Assembly: GCA_030679805.1 (NCBI GenBank)
Contig: JAUXST010000741.1
Coordinates: 1 to 13,905 of the forward strand
Source of the DNA: Reyranella sp.
Lineage (GTDB): Bacteria > Pseudomonadota > Alphaproteobacteria > Reyranellales > Reyranellaceae
Direction of reading: 5' to 3'
Length of the DNA stretch: 13,905 nucleotides
The notes beneath the pieces were generated by a model, which made no database searches, was not told the DNA's origin, and worked only from the letters and a program-made list of their open reading frames with translations. Both the position numbers and the translations under genes were made by a program. Positions 13,529 through 13,905 of the stretch are shown piece after piece; the first letter of the stretch is position 1, and each line of letters starts with the position of its first letter.

Positions 13529-13905
13529 GCCTGCTTCGCGTCACCGGCCTCACCAAACGTTTCGGCGCCAACGAGGTGCTGCGTGGCATCGATCTAGAGG
13601 TCCGAAAGGGCGAGCGCATCGCCATTCTGGGTGCCTCGGGCTCGGGAAAGAGCTCCCTGCTGCGTTGCCTCAATTTCATGGAGCTGCCCACCGACGGTGT
13701 CATCGAACTCGATGGCCGAGCGCTGGGTCGCGAACGCCGGCCCGGCAAGAGGGTCTATCGTGAAAGCGAACTCACCCAGGTGCGTCAGCGCATCGGCATG
13801 GTATTCCAGCAGTTCAACCTCTTTCCCCACATGACGGCGGTTGGCAACGTCATGGAAGGGCTCCGCACCGTGCGCCGCATGCGCAAGGAGGCGGCGCGTG
13901 TGCGG
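13525..13905 (+). CDS. ABC transporter ATP-binding protein, N-terminal part (3' end outside window)
   Basis: The ATPase of the importer (GlnQ/HisP type), of which 127 codons are present before the window ends in frame. The GTG at 13525 overlaps the permease stop (GTGA) and gives the expected start MSLLRVTGLTKRFGANEVLR. Walker A is GASGSGKS (36-43), and the Q-loop is GMVFQQFNLFPHMTAVGNV (91-109), both well conserved. Between them lies a HisP-like extended loop (about 65-89, GRALGRERRPGKRV…). The ABC signature, Walker B and H-loop lie beyond the edge. Full length should be about 250 aa. It completes the binding protein–permease–permease–ATPase order typical of polar amino acid importers. Confidence 0.93.
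   Translation, partial: MSLLRVTGLTKRFGANEVLRGIDLEVRKGERIAILGASGSGKSSLLRCLNFMELPTDGVIELDGRALGRERRPGKRVYRESELTQVRQRIGMVFQQFNLFPHMTAVGNVMEGLRTVRRMRKEAARVR

Noticed and set aside
1..13905. Mobile elements, phage genes, defence systems, tRNAs or CRISPR arrays
   Set aside because: No transposase or integrase, terminal repeats, tRNA-like cloverleaf or regularly spaced repeats were seen; nearly all of the window is accounted for by ordinary genes.

Overview
The window is high-GC (about two-thirds G+C by eye), densely packed bacterial chromosome. Several things point to an alphaproteobacterium: dapF–ftsY–yciB order, an FtsY lacking the long acidic A domain, hemC divergent from tsaD, gpsA followed by an EVE-domain gene, and frequent GTG/TTG starts with 4-bp gene overlaps. 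The order or genus cannot be fixed from this sequence; a Rhodospirillales- or Reyranella-like organism is only a guess. I see no tRNA, rRNA, CRISPR array, integrase or insertion sequence.

Layout. (1) Bases 1-1991, plus strand: the 3' half of dapF (lysine/peptidoglycan precursor), ftsY (SRP receptor) and yciB (inner-membrane septation protein), closed by a good intrinsic terminator at 1992-2030. (2) Bases 2102-7383, minus strand, read right to left: hemC (haem), an M48 zinc metallopeptidase lipoprotein, a TusA-family protein, pgk (glycolysis) and a Nudix hydrolase, all spaced by 31 nt or less or overlapping. After a 96-nt gap comes a Rieske-type oxygenase that has its own leader with nested inverted repeats. 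(3) Bases 7456-10538, plus strand: tsaD (tRNA t6A), an uncharacterised 2OG-Fe(II)-oxygenase-like protein, gpsA (glycerol-3-phosphate dehydrogenase) and an EVE-domain protein, also tightly coupled. (4) Bases 10575-13905, plus strand: an autoregulation-type palindrome, a GntR/FCD regulator, and a complete polar-amino-acid-type ABC importer (binding protein, two permeases, ATPase cut by the window edge), with every junction overlapping or about 10 nt.

Most of the window is housekeeping. The accessory parts are the Rieske oxygenase and the GntR-controlled importer; the importer's ligand is probably not a standard alpha-amino acid, because the usual amino-group-binding aspartate is replaced. The most unusual DNA-level features are a 27-bp tandem duplication of the tsaD initiation region that creates a five-codon upstream ORF, a palindrome inside the nominal GntR reading frame that argues for a TTG start, and an 8-bp inverted repeat that could mask the Rieske ribosome-binding site. 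I found no convincing evidence of a wholly new multi-gene system. The nearest candidate is the coupling of the uncharacterised oxygenase-like gene with tsaD.
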